A stretch of DNA of 64,000 nucleotides from Epiperipatus broadwayi (taxonomy: Eukaryota > Onychophora > Udeonychophora > Euonychophora > Peripatidae). Below are positions 32,739 through 45,365 of the stretch, one piece after another. The notes under the pieces were generated by a model. That model worked only from the letters and a program-made list of their open reading frames with translations, was not told the DNA's origin and made no database searches. How positions within the stretch are numbered: the first letter of the stretch is position 1; each line of letters begins with the position of its first letter. The position numbers were made by a program, and so were the translations under genes. The stretch lies in NCBI GenBank assembly GCA_028023455.1, contig JAQFVV010012420.1, forward strand, positions 1,058,001-1,122,000, given 5' to 3'.

Positions 32739-32866
32739 AATTATACAATATTTGAAATATAGACATGTGTGTGGTCATGTGTATCAGTGGTATAAGATAG
32801 TGTTGATAGTTGAAGGGTGCATGAAAGTTTGAGTTCAAATCCCGTATATTTATAATTATACAATAT
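32739..32866 (+). mobile_element. tRNA-like SINE fragment of family B with 13-bp TSD
   Basis: The element (32752-32853) matches the outer end of the family B arms (16620-16704): GTGTGTGGTCATGTGTAT ... GAGTTCAAATCCC. It contains A-box-like TATCAGTGGTATAAG and a near-consensus B box. AATTATACAATAT is duplicated exactly on both sides (32739-32751 and 32854-32866), showing retroposition of the tRNA-like part without the hammerhead. Confidence 0.75.
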
Positions 32867-33979
32867 CTATATTTCCAAACCACACACACACAAATTTTAA
32901 TTCATGAAGTATTCAGAAATTTAATCTCACAGAAATTATGAAAACAACTTCCTTCATAGACCTATTCTTGGAATATATCTATTGAAATATTATGGAAATA
33001 AAAAGAAACTGTTCATTTCTACATCAAATTTCACAAAAAATTGACCTGCTTATTGAAAAATAGTAAATTTTGAATCATTAATGCACAATATAAGCTAAAT
33101 ACTTAAAGTGGTTAACGTGTTTCGCTGCAGCACAGTTTTATTTTTGAGAAATTTTTGAAAGTGATACATAAATACTGTAAATAACACTGCTGCATTATTT
33201 TACCTCTGTGCATGCACTCATTATAATAGTGGAGCGTATCTCATTTTCTAATCTCCATTATCATCGTAATTATAAGAACCAGCCACTCATAAATAAATAT
33301 GGCTATTCTATTCCCTTTCCAATAAACTAGTCTAGAAATGAATTTTATGATGACCATACAAACCAATTTATGAATCACAAATACATGCATATATTATTGA
33401 ACATGCTGGTCCATTTTTCTGTTCACTCAATATTTTATGATAATGACTTTTAATTTCTTCAGCAAAAAAAAAAGATTTCTTTATGAAATATTTCATGTCT
33501 AATTGTAACTCTCCAATGCATTCTATTTTCTGCTATATTGGTCAATGAAAACAACATTGCACTTCTTTAGAATGTCTTTGAAATAATCAATATAGTGTAA
33601 ATGAGTCTCATGAACACCATGTTAAATTTACCATAAACCATTCTTTTAGGAAATATTGCACTGTTCATTTACTTTACACATCCAATCCAATGGAGGTATG
33701 GTTTTACAATAGTGGACTTTATAGTATCACATCCAGAAAGTTAAAGAACATATTGATTGGTTTTTATGATCATGCTGTTGTATTTTACAAATTTTATGGA
33801 ACATCTTTAAATGTAATTTTTCTAATGATTTTATACTGCACTGATAAACTGTCCAAGATTCATTTCTGTACAATCAATTAGATAAAAAAAAAAAAAAGCT
33901 CAATATATAGTTAGCTTAGTTGTAGCAGTGATTCCTCTGTGATGAAGTACTTAGTCTTTCTAATTGTCAAAAGCATCAG
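32867..33979. other. AT-rich non-coding stretch
   Basis: A (CA)n patch at 32882-32892 and featureless sequence. The frame at 33690-33881 is unsupported. Confidence 0.5.
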
Positions 33980-36310
33980 CACAATACAACTTGCTCTATA
34001 CTTCAACATTTAAGTCCATCTTTCCACTTATAAAACTGCCATAGTATTTAAACTGGTTTACATTCTCAAGTTGAAAACCAACCAAACTAAAAGTTGCTGA
34101 GGATATTCTTCCATCAGTGATAACTTGATGTTTTTGAACATTAATTAATAAACCAAAGACTTTATATGTTGTATTTAAAACATTAAACATATTCAGTAAA
34201 TCATATTTTGAAATGGCAAAGTAGCGTAATTATCAGCATATTGTAAATTTAGAATGAAAGAAGTTCTTGCTTTCATTTTTACTGGATTCAAATCAAATAT
34301 TCCAACATCAAATTTAACCACTTATAAATAATTCCAAAGATCACTATCATAAAAATGGAAATCAATGTCAGAGCAAGTACACATTATTGTTTAACATTAG
34401 TTTTCATTTCAAACACCTCAGATTTTTCACCTACCATTCTATCATATAGAAGCTGTATATGAACAAATTTTGCTGGGCACTTAACTAATGTCGAACAATG
34501 CCATAGAAGTATATTTATTAAATAACTAATATATGTTGACTAAATCAATAAAAGCAGTATATAAATCAATCATTCCTTTGTTCCAGACATGTTTCTTGCA
34601 TTTTCCCAGCAACAAAAACCAGATCTATAGTGCTTTTTAATTTTCTAAAACTACATTGAGTCTTTGGTAACCATATATCTGTGAGTAGAAGCAATCTATT
34701 CCACAAAATTCTTGAAAGTACTTTTGTTGTAGTAATAATTACTGCAATCTGGTGTATTCTCTACATTTTTAAAAATTGGGAAGAATAAAAGCCACCTTTA
34801 AGATTGAGGCGACAACTTTATGGACCCAAATATTCCTAATAAGTTTTCATCTTTTTGTAGCTAAGATATCACCATATTTTAGAACCTTTCCAGGTATATT
34901 GTCAGTACTTGAAGTCTTTCCAGTTTAAGGATTACAAAGCTGTTTTGACTTCACTAGAGTGGATGTCTTTGTGTAATCCTAAATGAATAGATTCAATAAA
35001 TATACAATTAAAAGGCATCATCTCAATTCTTGCATCATTATTCAAAAGAGAAACAAAATACTCTTCCTACCTGTTCAAAATATAATTGCCATCATATAAA
35101 AAATTGCCATTGCTGAATTTAAAAGGATTGTGATACTGTTTCTCAGGTCCATATGTTGATCTTAGGCTTTCAGATATTTATTATGAAGTTCGATATTTAA
35201 TAAAATATTCAACCAAGCAGAAAATGCCACATATATTCTTTTAATAAAATCTTTAATAATAAGATAAATGTCAGAAGTCACAATTTTTTTTATGAACCCA
35301 AGAAAATATTTACTTATCTCCATAACATACTGCTTAAGAAAATGCAATTTATAAGTAATATTTCAGTGAAGATCCAAATTAGTCATTTTTAGCATTTAGT
35401 AGCTGTTGAAATTTATTATGTGTAGTAGATTCTGCTAAAGAATGAACATCAATTTTCTTGTGAATCTATTGCAATAACATCTATTTTTTAATACAACAAT
35501 TCTTTTAATCTTAGAATCAACTAATCTATATTTCTAACAATCTGAGATTGTGCTCATGTAATGGGAACCTTTCTTGTTTTCTGACCCCTAAATATAATAT
35601 TAAATGCTACTGTTGTGAGTGTGGATGCAACCATGTTCTCTCTATAGTAGTTTTTCTGCCTAAATAAAGTATGTGTGATAGTCAATCCATGTGTTGAGCA
35701 CAAATTCAATAATAACAAATAATGTGAATTTATAGCAATAGTACAATTATTTCCGATAACTTTTGGCCAATTGGTATCAACACATGCATTAAAATCTTAA
35801 AAAAAATACATGGTATTGCATTAATCATGTTATCTAAAAAAGATTAAAAAGTCTCTTCTGAATTCCCTGAACTTGAGATTGGGATATAAACACTTATACA
35901 ATGAAAACTAGTACCATTGTGGAAGGCCAATTTTAACCCAAATACTAAGAGAAATTCTAATAATATTAGATATTAAATTAGATTTTGTAGCAAATCCAAC
36001 CTCTTGCATTCTCCCTTTTCTAACTGATCTATCTTTCCATAAGACCAATATATATCCATCTGTTCGATTAACCTTCCTTCCTCTGGGAGACAAGCTTCAC
36101 AAAGCACAATTATATTAATTTTAAATCTTGATAGTTTCATAGCTAATAGGGCAATATTCCATTCTGATATATACCAATTAAAATCCACATGTTCCATGTA
36201 TTTATATTTTAAAAAACAATGATTTATAATGCTTACATTTAGTACTATCACCATCTCCTGCGGTATTAGTGATATTAGTATTTCTATTGTTGTTATAACT
36301 ATCACTGTAA
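33980..36310 (-). pseudogene. RTE-like LINE relic, near full coding length
   Basis: On the minus strand, from 36305 downward: endonuclease N-terminus with WNIALLAMKLSRFKINII and LCEACLPEEGRLIEQ (the catalytic Glu region), then RLDLLQNLI and LSIWVKIGLPQ. An intermediate decayed part includes NACVDTNWPKVIG-like words near 35765-35800. RT C-terminal words near 34370-34470 are VKQ-CVLALTLISIF (the GVKQGC motif). Finally LINVQKHQVI and QLENVNQFKYYGSFISGKM at 34000-34150. Frameshifts and stops occur throughout. The order EN-RT and the length of about 2.3 kb fit one element. Confidence 0.72.
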
Positions 36311-36319
36311 TGACTAACT

Positions 36320-36614
36320 CATCACCAGTCTTGACAACCTAACCAAAACATGTGAGACTAGCCATTTCCATCTTCATTGTAATCAGAGGTATTCCTAAAT
36401 AAAACTGCATAAACTTAAAATCTTTAATCTTTGTCTGCTGAAATTTCCTGACCTACTGAAATCTAGTTCAAAATTGATTCATTAGTGAATGTAATGTCTT
36501 GAGCAAAGATCACAACTAAGGACTGCCAGCCTGCTAACTCATCATTGCTTTCTTAATTCTTGAGAGCTTGACCTAACTAAAAAAAAAAGGGAATTGAAAT
36601 CAGAAATATCTATT
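36320..36614. other. Short non-coding stretch
   Basis: No feature is recognised; it is slightly GC-richer than average. Confidence 0.4.
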
Positions 36615-37905
36615 AACAAAGTCTCAATAGAGTAGAACAACCCAGTGCAAACCTTATTAATCAACAGATGCAAGACAATTTGTGCTTATAATCCCTATTT
36701 AGTTTCTATTTGTTTCAATTTTTCCAGACATATTTCTAGCTTGTGCAACACTGCAACTATATCTTAGAATCTAATGCAACCCTCCAACAGCTGCCCTTTA
36801 CCTATTTAGTTAACCATAAAGTTATATGTTTCAATCCAAGCTTTTTCAGTTATATAAGCATATAGATCTGAACCCTGTTCAGAATCCACACATTTTGATA
36901 CAACTGTTTTTTTATAAACCACAATCACCATAATTCCGTGGGTGTGGTTATTGCAAAACCACTAAAACATCACATGATCACCATTTTCTATGCTTACATA
37001 GCTGTTGAAGTGGTAGTAATCTCTCTATATAGTAATGCCACCCACTGCAAGTCTTACTAATTAATGGATGAAAGAAGATTTCTGCATAAAATTCCTATCT
37101 AGTGCCTACTTATCCAATATTCCCAGATGAGTTTCCAGCTTGTGGCTTTCATCAGTGAGGAGCCTTGGATCTAAGAACACTACACCTAGATCTTAGAATT
37201 TAATACAAGCAAAAGAATTTGGATTAAGAATATTATTTTTTCATTTTGGGCACATAGTTTTATACTAAATAGATAAAAAGGTGACTGTTAGAGAGTTGCA
37301 TTAGATCCTAAGATTTAGATGTGGTGTTTCTGAGTCAAAGCTCTGTACTGATGAAAGTCACAAGAACAAGTGTGGGGATATTGATTGTGTAGACACTATT
37401 TTGGGATTTTAACCACAGATCTTCTTACATCTATTGATTACTAAAGCTTGCATTAGATGACACTATTGTGAGGAGAGTTTGCCACTCTTTTAACAGCTTT
37501 AAGCATAGGAAATGGTAAATATGTGATCTCTTAATGGTCTTATACCAAACTTTCCCATAAAATAATAGTGACTATATTTTTTTATAAAGCAATGACATCA
37601 AAATGTCTGGATATTGAACTAGGTTCAGATACAAATGAAAGAAATTGGATTGAAAGGGGCTTATAGCTTTATAGTTAACTAAATAGTTAAAAGGTGGCTG
37701 TTAGAGAGTTGCATTAAATCCTAAGATCCAGATGCAGTACACTCAGGTCAAAGGTTACTCATTGATAAAAGCTATGAACTAGAAACCAGTCTAGGAATAT
37801 TATATAAGTAGGCACTAGATAGGGATTTTGCACATAAACCTTCTAGTATATATTGATTACAAAGGCTTGCAGTGGGTGTCACTATGTAGTTAAAAGATAA
37901 AAATG
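36615..37905. mobile_element. Family A hammerhead repeats, cluster A4 (four units)
   Basis: Four decayed family A units occur in series: two in minus orientation (36615-37000 and about 37005-37205), then two in plus orientation (about 37205-37530 and about 37530-37905). The third and fourth contain GATGGTG- and TTAAAAGGTGGCTGTTAGAG-type blocks. One hammerhead (minus, near 37127-37157) keeps CTGATGA, AGC/GCT and GAAAC but has lost stem III pairing. The others carry several core mutations. The orientation switch produces a large imperfect palindrome. Confidence 0.7.
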
Positions 37906-38254
37906 TTGCACAAATACCCAACTCTATTGTTCTATAAGAGAAAAGTCCATTAGCATGAGAGGCTCAATATAACGTAGACCTACAATAATTTAAGTGATTG
38001 AAGAAGGAAAAGAAAAGACCATATATATTACAAAGAATACTTAAGGATTGATAAACCAACATCCTATGCCACAAAGCAGCAAGAGCTCTTAGATGGATAC
38101 TGTTTTGTTATTCACAGTTGGCCTTGATAACTGAAGATTATTCCACTATCCACTACCTATGAAACTTATCTATAGCATGAGCGTAGCTTCTGATAGTAAC
38201 AATAATAATCATAATAATAATAATTATTATTATTTCTGTTTCCAACTATGCACC
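37906..38254. other. Non-coding stretch with an (AAT/ATT) microsatellite
   Basis: 38190-38236 holds an AAT-type run followed by its ATT complement, which can self-pair. Nothing else is recognised. Confidence 0.55.
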
Positions 38255-38740
38255 CTCTACATGCAGTGCATTAACTAACAGCAAATATAAATTTATAACT
38301 CTTTACACAGTTAATATAATAACACAGACTTAAACTGTAATAGTTACATATGTATGTTTCTAATTATCAGTAATATAATATACATTCTTGGCCTTATAAA
38401 AGAACTATGTAAATTATATGAAACCCAAAGGCCACTTCTGAACTTTTCAATAGTGAAGTTCACTGGAATTTAATTTCCTCTGTTTAGTTGCATTATTTCT
38501 GGATAACTATCAAATGTCCATAACATTATATGTGTGCTCTTCAACAGTGACAGTTCAACTACTTTCATTGTGAATAAACCATTCATTTATTATCCTTCCT
38601 ATATTGCTTACTTGGCATCTCACATAAAGAATTACTTTTTTAGTCTATAAATATTCTTGTTTTAAGCATTTGTTTTTCTAGTCACAGTTCTTAATTAATC
38701 TTATTAACTATTTTCGCATTCCTCTTCTTTTTTTATTATT
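38255..38740 (-). repeat. Dispersed repeat shared with 40965-42190, possible LINE part
   Basis: Blocks at 38270 (TAACAGCAAATATAAA) and 38430-38610 (GTTCACTGG, CAACAGTGACAGTTCAACTA) are matched in the same order and orientation near 40970 and 42040-42190. The second match adjoins the LINE endonuclease relic at 42280-43150, so these may be 3' parts of the same LINE family. The distance between blocks differs by about 0.9 kb, implying an insertion in the second copy. Confidence 0.5.
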
Positions 38741-40964
38741 ATAGATTAACTATATATTGTATATCTAACAGAAATAACTTATATATGAATTGGTTAATTT
38801 TTTTTTAATTTATAAAATAATGGCATATGTGTCAAGTATATACATATTCAAAGGCATACACAACCTCTCCCATTTCAGAAACTTCCATTTTCTGAAAATA
38901 ATCTCTCAAATAAGTGGCTTAATTTTTTTTGATCTTTACATTCAGGAAGAAATGGTGTCCACATTGTTAAAAACCATGTCAATTGGTTCTGCTTTCTCTA
39001 GAGTTTCTGAAGCAGGTTGATTAATATTTACTATTTCTAATTACAGGGAACTATCTGCTTGACTATTTGTCATGGCTTGACAAAGAATAATTTATATGCC
39101 AGCACAATGATTTCAGTATCCAATACTTTTTTAAAAATTTTCTCATTTCTGGTGTCACTTCTGACATTAACATTGTCAGTTTATTTTTCAGATTTCTTTC
39201 AATATAAAGTCTTGGCTAGGCATTTCCCAATTGTTGTTGATAGTACATAGTACTGGAAAAATAAAACTTTATTCACCATTTGTATTGATTTCAGTCTTGT
39301 GTAATGCCACAATTTAGTTGTCTTTTAATTCAGGACAATAATGAGTTGTTAGAATATTTTCTGTGTTCTTGTAAAAATTATTCAAACCTGGAGGAAGTAA
39401 ACCCCATGTCACTGTGTGAAATGACAGTGTCAGAATATCAATGATATACAAGATCTCATTTAATTCTTTGATACTCATGCTTTTTACAATTTCATATTCT
39501 ATCCACCTAGAATAACAAATGGCCCAAATATATGGTCCAGCATGGTATGTGTTCATTCTACTCCATAACATGATCATATGATACATTTTTTTATTTTTAT
39601 AAAAGTGTTATTTGGTTCTACTCATATTGTTTTGTTTTTACTTCTACCAGTTTGGGAAGTTGATATAGTTTATATACTCAGAATTTCTCCACCATTCAGC
39701 AGGATTTCCCTTGTTGAAACATTGAACTGCTTTTCCAATTACTATTTTTAATTCCTGCTAAACAGAAATTATCAAGTAAATTTCAATACACGAAAAATTA
39801 AATCAGTTCCTTTTTATGATAAAAGTTAATATTGCCTCATACAAAATGCAATGACAATAATTTTGCTTTATTTTATTATTATTTTGTATTGGCACTCTTA
39901 TTGTATCTACAATCTTCATAAAGTTCCAGAAAGTAGATCAAATTTTAACATTATTCATTTTAAAAGAGTTTTTATTATTTGTGTGTGTGTGTGTTTTTCA
40001 AAGACTCATCAGCAACACTTAATATTCAATAAGTTACTAATCTTTAGTTTTTAAAGTCATTTTAGACAAATGTGAAGACTGTCACTGCTAAAAATTAAAC
40101 TTTTCCAGTTGTTATATTTCATTATAAGCACAACAGATTCAAGATATGTTTTCATCATGATTTGTTTATTGGGTATTTGTTATTTGACTCAAATTATTAA
40201 TTCTCATGGTTTTGATTTCTAAAATTGACATTTTTTTTGCAATGGACTTGTTTCCTTTTTCTTGTCCCTTTTTGCTATTGTTGGCATATTTTTTGCACAT
40301 TTCATTACAATTGCTATTACTTTTTTCCATTTGCAATATTTAACAAAATGGACTGGTTTCTAATGATTTTTAGTTTTATAAATAACTGCTTCACTCACTT
40401 TGAAAGCATCAATATTCTGAAATTTCTTTCCCGATCTAGCACTTAGCTTGTAAGCTGGCACTCTTTGACTGACCATTTTGTAAGTTAAAGGAGTAATAGC
40501 AAGAATCAATGCATCTTAACTAACATAGCTGCTCCAACAGAGATTTCTTCAAAAATATTGTCTTAGAGGTAGCCCTTTGCTATCTTCCTCAGAGCATGAT
40601 CATATCTTTTATATTTTTTACTCTAACTTGTTATCTATTGCTTATATGGAAATAAGTTACATGCTTCAATGGTTAGGAACTAATTATTCAGTTTTTCTGT
40701 CACATGGCATGTAATAGCATTTCATTATTCACCAGATCATAAAGTTGGGCTGCTAACCCTTTGTCCAGCTCTACATTTCATAATGAAAATGGGTTAATCT
40801 AAATGAAATGCCAAATTCATTATTTGATATCGGAGCTTAGACATTCTTATCGATTACAATCATTTGTTGTAGTCCTATATATCAGATGCATAAGTCTCTT
40901 TCCTAAACTATACAGCTGTATCAAATTATTTGCTATCCAATTATCCTTTATCTAGCTGTATTAC
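38741..40964. other. Decayed, unassigned coding-like region
   Basis: Minus-strand frames such as 39314-39586 have fairly balanced residue composition (PYIWAICYSRWIEYEIV, LLPPGLNNFYKN), unlike chance AT-rich frames. They resemble neither the LINE nor the hAT relics clearly. Frames are short and interrupted. It may be another decayed transposon protein. A (GT)n run lies at 39980-39993. Confidence 0.35.
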
Positions 40965-42279
40965 ATCGAATAACAGCAAATATAAAATTATAACTCTTTT
41001 CTATGCATAATTATCCATGTAACATATATAATATAACAATTATTTGTATATGTATGTAAACTTTAAATTAAACATAGCTCAATATACATGTAAACACAGG
41101 GATTAATAATCAATTATACCCCAGCCTTGTGTAATTAATTAAGTTTAATAACTCTTAAGTATCACATTCCATCAAGTTGATAATATATGTAAAAAGTTAC
41201 TCTTCAACCTTAATAATTATACCAACATTTGATTTTAATATTAAAACTAGTTGGATGTGATTAGTTACAAATACAAGTTTATAAAAGAAAGACATACTAA
41301 AAAAAACTCCTCATATCTGAACTTTGCAAATATAGAAAAAAAGTGAAATATATAATAAGAACAATAACTTTTTTATTGGAAGGTTGCAGCAAAAATGATA
41401 AAAATAAATAAATTAACAAAGTTTTATTAAATCTTCATATAGCTATGAAATTCAATTCTAATTATAATTATTAAAATATCACAAAAGTTCCATACTATGG
41501 CAAAGCATTACTAATCTCAGATTCACCATTACTATGAATTATTATTCTTTGAAATAAAATATATTCAACTAAAATATAAATGTAATCATGAAAATATTTC
41601 TTTTTAAATAATTACTATACAAATATTTTGTCAAAAAATCAAATAAACTACAGAAAGTATACACTTTTTACCCATTTTTTAAGACAATAAAAAGATGATT
41701 CCAGGTAGTCTCACAAATGCACTAAAAGTCCAAGAGTAAAGTTTCTACCATTTATAAGAATTGACAACTCATTGTATTTTATTAACATCAGATTTTTTTT
41801 TAAACCAATAAATTTAATACATATTTTAATTTCAAATGAAATGCAAAACTATCAAAATAATACTGCAGTTAGCATCAGGAAAATGAAGGGAAGCCAAAGA
41901 ATACTGGCATCATTTCCAAGCAAAATATCTTACTTGTATTAGAAAACATGCTAAAAATGGTCAGTTACTTACAATATATGTTCCATCTTATTATGTATTA
42001 ATGAAAACCTGTACAGCTTATACCAATCTCTAGATTCACTTTTGAGCTTTTCAGTAAGTAGTAAAGTTCACTGGGATTTTTAACTTCCTCTATTCAACCA
42101 TATTTTTTATGGCTGGACATCAACTGTCCATCTTCAATGATGACAGTCGAACTTCTTTCACCATAATTCAAGTGCTCTATTTATCATCTTTTCTCTAATG
42201 TTTAGTTTGCAGTTTTCATAAATTATTACCTTTTTTGTCAATATATTTGTTTTGAGAGCTTAATTTGTATTTCACAATC
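40965..42279. repeat. AT-rich stretch containing the second copies of shared repeat blocks
   Basis: Near 40970 there is homology to 38270. Near 41050-41105 there is AAACTTTAAATTAAACATAG, shared with about 15215. At 42030-42190 there is homology to 38430-38610. The intervening 41110-41980 is featureless AT-rich DNA. Confidence 0.5.
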
Positions 42280-43150
42280 CTCTTTTTATCAGTCTCTATG
42301 TCTTCTTCTGATTCTCGATCACCATGCCTCTTTGTCCATTAATAAATCTTCCTGAAAATTTATGTCTCTAATTTTTTCATTTCTTCATTGTAATTGGTGA
42401 CATTATATCTCTTAAATTCTCAATCATTCTCTAGATTTCATTATTTTCTTTTCCTTCCCAAATTAAAATTAATCCTTTTATAATTCCTTTCCCATATTTC
42501 CCTTTTTTTACATTATTGTTCATACTTTTGTTTGTATTTTTTATATTTAATTCTATCTTCATTTGTTTTAATATTTAATTTTTTTCTGATACATTTACCT
42601 TTTTCTGCTATTTTATTTTCTATCTCAATATTTTACCAAAATGATTTTTTTCTGTAATCATTTTCTTTGCATATTCATAAAACTGTATCCTAATTATTAT
42701 TTTGTAAGTCTGACTTTATAAAAAAATTGTGATCACCAAACATGATAGTCCTTTATATATTCTTATATCCATGTTTTGAAATTCATGTTTGGTCATACTA
42801 TAGTATAATCTATTATAAGTTTAAGATTTCATGTATTCTGAATTCATATGTATTTTTGGACTTTCTTTATGTTGATAAAAAACATTCAATATCTTCAAAT
42901 TATTTTATTCACAAATGCTAATCACACATAATCCATTAGCATTGATTATATTTTCATCATATTGTTCTATAGTTTTAGTTTTTTCCCTAACTGTTTTCCC
43001 ATTAAAATCTCCAAGCAATGTATTTTCTTTAGATATTCTAATTTGTAGAATTTCATAATTTAATTATTCCAAAAATCTTTAACATTTAGAGGAGCATCTT
43101 CATTCACACTATAAACTCATAATATAGTCATTTTTCATTCATATATGAAT
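42280..43150 (-). pseudogene. RTE-like LINE relic, endonuclease portion
   Basis: The minus strand encodes LLGDFNGKTVREKTKTI near 42965-43020, a match to the G-D-F-N active-site motif of APE-type endonucleases. Next come NANGLCVISICE and NNLKILNVFYQHKES, then RLYYSMTKHEFQNMDIRIYK and a GLSCL-V-T block resembling the S-D-H region. Downstream RT words are very decayed. It is broken by stops and frameshifts. This is a different family from the relic at 33980-36310, judging by these motifs. Confidence 0.65.
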
Positions 43151-43174
43151 ATTTTCATTTTAATTAACCGATGA

Positions 43175-43572
43175 TTAATTACTTGGAGACTTGATAGAAG
43201 AGCAATACAAAGACTGCAGACCTCTCAAAGAAGTATGGAGAGATGCATGTTGGGAGTAACAAAAAGAGATTGAAAATGCAATATATGGGTAAGAGAATAA
43301 ACAGGTGTTATTGACCTCATTGAAAAAATTAAAAGACTGAAGTGGAGTTGGGCTGGACATATTTCTAGAAGAGATGATAATAGATGGACAATTGAAATCT
43401 TAAACCGAATTCCAAGAGATTGTAAAAGACCCAGAAAGAGACCACATGTGAGATGGATGGATGAAATAAAAAAATGTGCAGGGGTGATGTGGAGAAGAGA
43501 AGCTAAAGATCGGAGAAGATGGATTGAACTTGGAAACCTTCATCTGCAGTGGATTGATAATGGTTTATGATG
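43175..43572 (+). pseudogene. LINE relic, RT C-terminal portion
   Basis: The plus strand reads RRAIQRLQTSQRSMERCML, then VREKTGVIDLIEKIKRLKW and SWAGHISRRDDNRWT, and finishes with KRPRKRPHVRWMDEIKK and a WIELGNLHLQWID end. This is the conserved C-terminal region after the RT domain in many invertebrate RTE-like LINEs (GHxxRxxDxRW and RPxxRWxDDIK). Only one or two frame disruptions occur, so this fragment is younger or better preserved. It meets the oppositely oriented endonuclease relic 25 bp upstream. The minus-strand frame at 43175-43360 is a shadow. Confidence 0.8.
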
Positions 43573-44224
43573 ATGAATTGCTTTTCATATATTTTCTCAC
43601 ATTTCTGTGAATCAATATTGACACTCTTTATTATGCTCTTTTATCTTTTGAAACACTATCTTAAACATAATTATAATGTCCAAGGTTTTTTTGAATTTGC
43701 CCTTTCTTTTTAGTTTCTGTAAAAACAACTAGATCAATCTTCATGTGTTGAATTTTAACTTACTATTTAATTTAATTTATTGGATAGACCTTACATTCAA
43801 TTTTTATATGAGTATCAGAAAGTTGACCTGATTTCTCAATTTCCAACTTGGCAAACCATAGTTTTGTATCAGAATTATCTTCTCTTACATGAATTACTTC
43901 CAATACAGCTGAGGAGCTTCGATCTGCTGCCCCAGTGGTCCACATGTTATATTTTATTTCTTAGTAGTCACCACTCTAATAAAACTGATTAAAGTTTTCT
44001 CACTATCCATTCCATGAGGACACACTCTTTAGGAGTTAGATGTCCTCCTAAAGGGTTTTTCTTGATCAAAATTTTTACTTAATCATAATTCATTTTAACT
44101 TTGATTTCTAAATTGTTTTCATATTTATTTATTTTTTTATAGTGTAACTATATATACTTTTTATTTAAAACAATTTATATACAAATAAATTGCTAAATCA
44201 TGTAATTTTGATTTACATAATGAT
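43573..44224. other. Non-coding stretch
   Basis: No gene is recognised. The frame at 43780-43992 (+) has balanced composition but no domain. Confidence 0.45.
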
Positions 44225-45011
44225 TGCTTATATGTCAAAGAACTTCCAGTTTGGATAGTTATCATCTTGAAAATGTAAATCAGTTTAAATATGTTGGTAG
44301 TTTTATAAGTAGAAAGATGGCCTTAGCAGGTCAGATACAACATGGACTGAATGTGCTGTTGCTGCTATTAACAAGTTAAAAGCATTGGTGGTCTAGTGGT
44401 TAGCATAGCTACCTTCCAAGCGGGTTCGCTTCCCGGTCAACGCATTTGACATATGAAAAAAAAAAAATTAATCACAGGAAATAACTACTGCATGTAAGTT
44501 AGCTGTATATAAAGGAGTTATTTTATCTAATTTGTGTTGAAATAAAACTTGGACACTTTATTGGTGCACTATAAGTGATCAAAGTTTTGTTTAATGATGC
44601 TCTGTAAAATTTCGAAAATACAATCCTGTTCAGCTTATTGGATGTGACACTATTGAGTCCACTATTATAAAATCACGCCTTTGTTGGGTTGGATAAGTAA
44701 AAAGAATGAATATCAGAAAACTTTCTAAAAGGGTGTTTTATGATACACCTGAGCATGAGTTTCATAGGAGAGATAGACCCTGTCTACATTATAAGGATTA
44801 TTTCAAAGACATTCTAAAAAAGTGCAATGTCTATTATTTACATTGGGAAGATATGGTGGAAAATAGAATGCAATGGAGAGCTACAATTAGACATGGTGTT
44901 GAAGTATATCAGGAAGAAAATTTTCTGCTGAGGAAACTAAAAGAAAACATCATAAAATATCAAGTAAACAGAAAAATAGAGTACTTATGTTTCACAGAGT
45001 GGTTTGTATAA
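44225..45011 (+). pseudogene. RTE-like LINE relic, RT C-terminal portion, split by a SINE
   Basis: Before the SINE the strand encodes LENVNQFKYVGSFISRKM, the same motif as in the relic at 33980-36310. After it come decayed words (SCI-x-R near 44500) and an open stretch 44706-45011 with PCLHYKDYFKDILKKCN, WEDMVENRMQWRATIRHGVE and a KLKENIIKYQVNRKIEYLC end. These match the R-x-R-Y-K-D, W-E-x-x-A-x-D-R-x-x-W-R and charged tail seen at the C-terminus of this LINE type. The 101-codon open piece is not an independent gene. Confidence 0.75.
44382..44467 (+). mobile_element. tRNA-Gly-derived SINE, copy 3, nested in a LINE
   Basis: GCATTGGTGGTCTAGTGGTT starts a tRNA-Gly(UCC)-like body with CCTTCCAAGC (anticodon arm) and GGGTTCGCTTCCCGGTCAAC (T arm and acceptor). 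About nine bases between the anticodon arm and T arm are missing. The tail is GCATTTGACATATG followed by A13. No clear target duplication was found. It lies inside the LINE relic, so it is younger than that insertion. Confidence 0.82.
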
Positions 45012-45365
45012 TTATTGCAAAATATCAGAATGACCATACTTATTTTTTAGTGGCTATTTATTATTTTATTATGTATACTTAACAATAATAATCTTCATTA
45101 TCATACTCTAATGTGGTAAAGTAATAGTAAAAATCAAACACTGTTAAAAACTTTTCTCTGTATCTTTATTCTTTGAATAATCACTTTTCTAAAGGCTGTT
45201 AAGAGAAACTATGCCAAATAGATTTGTATTATTATCTAAATAATTTTAAATATGAATTAAAAATTCCTATAAAATTTTAAAAATGTTTTATTTCTTTTAA
45301 ATAAATATACTATATTTTTTGTAAACCTTTAACTTTTCAATTATAAGTATATTACTATTTATTTG

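Noticed and set aside
44706-45011. 101-codon frame as an independent gene
   Set aside because: Its motifs are the C-terminal tail of the LINE reverse transcriptase, and the upstream RT parts are present but broken.
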